A stretch of 64,000 nt of DNA, taken from contig OZ241909.1 of NCBI GenBank assembly GCA_965203735.1, forward strand, positions 1,364,001 to 1,428,000. The letters run 5' to 3'. Positions 61,870-64,000 of the stretch are shown here, one piece after another; the stretch's first letter is position 1; each line of letters opens with the position of its first letter. Under the pieces are notes generated by a model. The model saw nothing but the letters and a program-made list of their open reading frames with translations, was not told the origin of the DNA and ran no database searches. The translations under genes and the position numbers were made by a program. This DNA comes from Bin55 sp965203735. Its GTDB lineage: Bacteria > Pseudomonadota > Gammaproteobacteria > Pseudomonadales > Azotimanducaceae.

Positions 61870-62706
61870 CTATTCGTTGACCTTTATTGATGAGAAATGG
61901 GGTTCACGTCGTTCAACAAACGACTGTACACCTTCTTTGAAGTCGTCGGCTTTGAGACTCTCATCCATCCAGACAATCGATTCCTTCATCGATGGACCAA
62001 GTTCACGATTCAAGTGGCGGAAAACTTGCCTCTTCATCATCATGATGGAATTGGGTGCACAAGACTTCGCGAGATCGTTCAGGTATTGAACGGCATCCTG
62101 TACGCATTCGCCTGACTCGCATAGTTTGTTGGCGTAGCCAATGCGAAACGCTTCCTCGCCTTCGAACTTGCGTGAGGTCCAAAACAGGTCTAAAGCGTTT
62201 GCTGGCCCAATCAAACGCGGGAGCATCCAGCTGGTACCGTGTTCTGCAATCAAACCGCGCTGAGCAAATGAGGTTGTTAGCCTGGCGTTTCTATCGACGA
62301 AGCGTAAGTCTGCAAATGTTGCATAGCTAAAACCAAGTCCAGCACATGCACCATTAATGGCAGCAATTAACGGTTTTCGTAACGCCAGAAAGTACGAAGG
62401 GCTACCTGTGAAATTGGGATCGTTGTCCGGATTTCCTGGACTGGCGTTCAAATGTTCGTACGACGAACCTAGACGACGCCCAGCCTCAGACATTTTTCCA
62501 AGTGCATTCATATCCACACCGGAGCAAAATCCCCGTCCTGCACCTGTTAGTACGGACCCTAGGATTTCCTCATTGCGTTCAGATTGATCCAACGCGTGCC
62601 GGATTTCAGCTTGGGTCAGATCAGTGAGTGCATTCAGAGTTTCTGGGCGATTCATGGTTATGATGGCTGCAGCGCCGTCAACGTTGTATAGGATTTCCTT
62701 GTACAT
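61870..62706 (-). CDS. Enoyl-CoA hydratase/isomerase
   Basis: A 278-residue crotonase-fold enzyme. Marks are ITMNRPETLNALTDL, LTGAGRGFCSGVDMNAL and INGACAGLGFSYA. As in the other copy at 46 kb, the second catalytic region (AQRGLIAEHGTSWMLPRLIG) carries Glu-His, fitting hydratase activity better than that copy. GGGAG five bases before the ATG at 62706 favours it over the ATG at 62730. It precedes a DUF169 gene. Confidence 0.9.
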   Translation of the reverse strand: MYKEILYNVDGAAAIITMNRPETLNALTDLTQAEIRHALDQSERNEEILGSVLTGAGRGFCSGVDMNALGKMSEAGRRLGSSYEHLNASPGNPDNDPNFTGSPSYFLALRKPLIAAINGACAGLGFSYATFADLRFVDRNARLTTSFAQRGLIAEHGTSWMLPRLIGPANALDLFWTSRKFEGEEAFRIGYANKLCESGECVQDAVQYLNDLAKSCAPNSIMMMKRQVFRHLNRELGPSMKESIVWMDESLKADDFKEGVQSFVERREPHFSSIKVNE

Positions 62707-62879
62707 GTGGCTCCCAATTGAGGATTGCATCCGAAAATCATAACCTGTAGGGTTTTTGGGGGTATCGACACGGTCTAATGACTCAGGACTTTCTCGGCTA
62801 TATGCCTACGTCCATGACGAACGGCACGAGATTGAGGCTGGCCAAGTACCAAGACAAGTGCCCTAACCATGAAATGTGA

Positions 62880-63635
62880 GTGAACGCAGTGACGCCTCTA
62901 AGAAAGTGGATCATCATTTGCTTGGTTGTTGTTCTCTGCCTTTGGTTGCTGCTTGACAATCTAGCCATCGGCTCTAACTTTGGACGCTTCGTGTTGAGTC
63001 GCGAGTGGCAAAGTGCACCCCTCACCATCATCCGACTGGACAATCTCTATGACTATGTAGAGACAGAAGACTACCTAGAAGGTGTTCATACACCTCTAAG
63101 CAATCTTGTGGAGGGTCTTGGAGGTAGGGTTCCGAGGGTATCAGCTGTGAGATTTGAGGAGCTTTGCAACTCTAGCGCTCATTGGCAGCAAGTGTTTGTC
63201 TATGAGGTCGATCGAGGCAAAGACTTTTCGAAGTTAGCAACAAGCGTACGCTACAGAAACCTACAGTCTGCCAATGCGTCCATTCTTCGTGCTTCAGTGG
63301 AGATCGCAATCCGGGAAGAATGGAAATTAGATTACCAACGTTCATTTTTGATGCTGCTCATGGAGACACGATACGCTGATCAAGCAGAGGCCGTGGCATC
63401 GGTTATTGCCAGCGTTACTCAAAAGCACCAGAGATTAGAGGTCGTACTTGTAGAGAATTCTCTCACATTGACTGGAAAGAAAAACTTTGACCCCAACCTT
63501 GTCTTGGTCATTGCATTTGTTGATCTCAATGATCTTGTCGGCTGGTTGGAATCGATCACCACTCAGTCCGAGCTAGCTTTGTTGGACAGCGAGCTTGATC
63601 AAGTACAAGCGTTTCTATTGAACTCCCTGAACTAG
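62880..63635 (+). CDS. Hypothetical membrane-anchored protein
   Basis: An unrecognised 251-residue protein with an N-terminal span (WIIICLVVVLCLWLLLDNLAI) and a soluble remainder probably outside the inner membrane. No enzymatic motif is seen. Start is GTG at 62880; a nearby GTG six codons on cannot be excluded and no clear ribosome site decides. Function unknown. Confidence 0.55.
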   Translation: MNAVTPLRKWIIICLVVVLCLWLLLDNLAIGSNFGRFVLSREWQSAPLTIIRLDNLYDYVETEDYLEGVHTPLSNLVEGLGGRVPRVSAVRFEELCNSSAHWQQVFVYEVDRGKDFSKLATSVRYRNLQSANASILRASVEIAIREEWKLDYQRSFLMLLMETRYADQAEAVASVIASVTQKHQRLEVVLVENSLTLTGKKNFDPNLVLVIAFVDLNDLVGWLESITTQSELALLDSELDQVQAFLLNSLN

Positions 63636-63676
63636 ACTGACCTGCTTATAGTTCATAGTTACAATTAGCTTTTGAT

Positions 63677-63699
63677 CGACAGATTTCGAAAATTTGTCG
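63677..63699. repeat. Inverted repeat upstream of an acyl-CoA dehydrogenase
   Basis: CGACAGATTT (63677-63686) and AAATTTGTCG (63690-63699) pair over ten positions with one wobble around a three-base loop. It may end the preceding transcript or serve as an operator of the next gene. Confidence 0.4.
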
Positions 63700-63795
63700 T
63701 GCTCCCTACGGAGGCAATTGAATCGGCAGTGAGACCGTGTCCTCCAAGAACGCCAGGGGCTTGGGAGCTCATTTGATGCAGGGCGGGAGAAGCTC

Positions 63796-64000
63796 AAATG
63801 CCAATGATTCTTACCGAAGATCAGAACATTCTCAAAGATACGGCAAAAGAATTTTGTAGCGAGAAAGCTCCTATATCCCAGTTGAGGAAACTAAGGGACG
63901 ACGAGAGTCCAACTGGATTCGACGACGAAACTTGGAAGGCGATGGTAGAACTCGGGTGGGCGGCAATTCCATTTCCTGAGAACTATGGTGGATTGGAGTT
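63796..64000 (+). CDS. Acyl-CoA dehydrogenase, N-terminal part (cut by window edge)
   Basis: An open frame from ATG 63796 reads MPMILTEDQNILKDTAKEF and continues to the window edge with FPENYGGLEF, a family-typical G-W-x-x-x-x-x-P-E-x-x-G-G pattern. GGGAGAAG lies upstream of the ATG. Only 68 residues are visible, so the subfamily cannot be told. Confidence 0.8.

Overview
The window comes from a gammaproteobacterium of about 49% GC. The order smc - zipA - ligA at 53.1-59.8 kb is a gammaproteobacterial core arrangement, since ZipA is confined to that class, and a CsrB/RsmZ-like regulatory RNA candidate just upstream fits the same class. No transposase, CRISPR array, rRNA or tRNA was seen. Several genes start with TTG, and many neighbours overlap by one to four bases (ATGA, TTGA, TAATG).

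Layout. (1) 1-9.7 kb: an NHLM-type leader-peptide export system (two ABC ATPases, one with a C39 peptidase, plus an HlyD-like adaptor) on the minus strand with an unrecognised 382-residue protein. Facing away from it are a CmcJ/NvfI-like oxygenase, a small terpene-cyclase-fold (toroid) protein and a thioredoxin-fold lipoprotein. No precursor peptide was recognised. (2) 9.8-20.1 kb: a repair/defence-like block with a VRR-NUC (FAN1-like) nuclease coupled to a nuclease-DinG-like helicase, a double-AAA ATPase with a WYL regulator, and an adenine methylase coupled to a probable restriction endonuclease. (3) 20.2-35.8 kb: a sterol biosynthesis island. On the plus strand lie a sterol C-24 methyltransferase, a squalene synthase and an EBP-like membrane protein. 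Converging on them is a minus-strand run of idi, an HMG-CoA reductase/mevalonate kinase fusion, SdmB, SdmA, a sterol C14/C7-reductase-family protein, CYP51, one 1125-residue protein that fuses squalene monooxygenase to oxidosqualene cyclase, and a second Rieske oxygenase. (4) 35.9-51.1 kb: ordinary metabolism: acyl-CoA dehydrogenase, 1-Cys peroxiredoxin, Lhr helicase, SDR, enoyl-CoA hydratase, two APH-fold kinases and an acyl-CoA synthetase. (5) 51.3-52.8 kb: a MerR/LitR-like regulator with a near-consensus promoter and tandem TGTACA boxes, then a roughly 345-nt RNA with its own promoter, GGA-loop hairpins and a terminator. (6) 53.1-64 kb: smc-zipA-ligA, a possible ferritin-like protein, DUF169, a second enoyl-CoA hydratase, and the start of an acyl-CoA dehydrogenase.

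Reading of the sterol island: mevalonate, isopentenyl diphosphate, squalene, 2,3-oxidosqualene and a protosterol, followed by C14 demethylation and reduction, C4 demethylation, C24 methylation and perhaps delta8-delta7 isomerisation. The expected product is a C-24-alkylated, partly demethylated sterol made by a bacterium. The remaining mevalonate enzymes, farnesyl diphosphate synthase and the electron partners of the Rieske and P450 enzymes are not in the window. The squalene monooxygenase-oxidosqualene cyclase fusion is the most striking single object.
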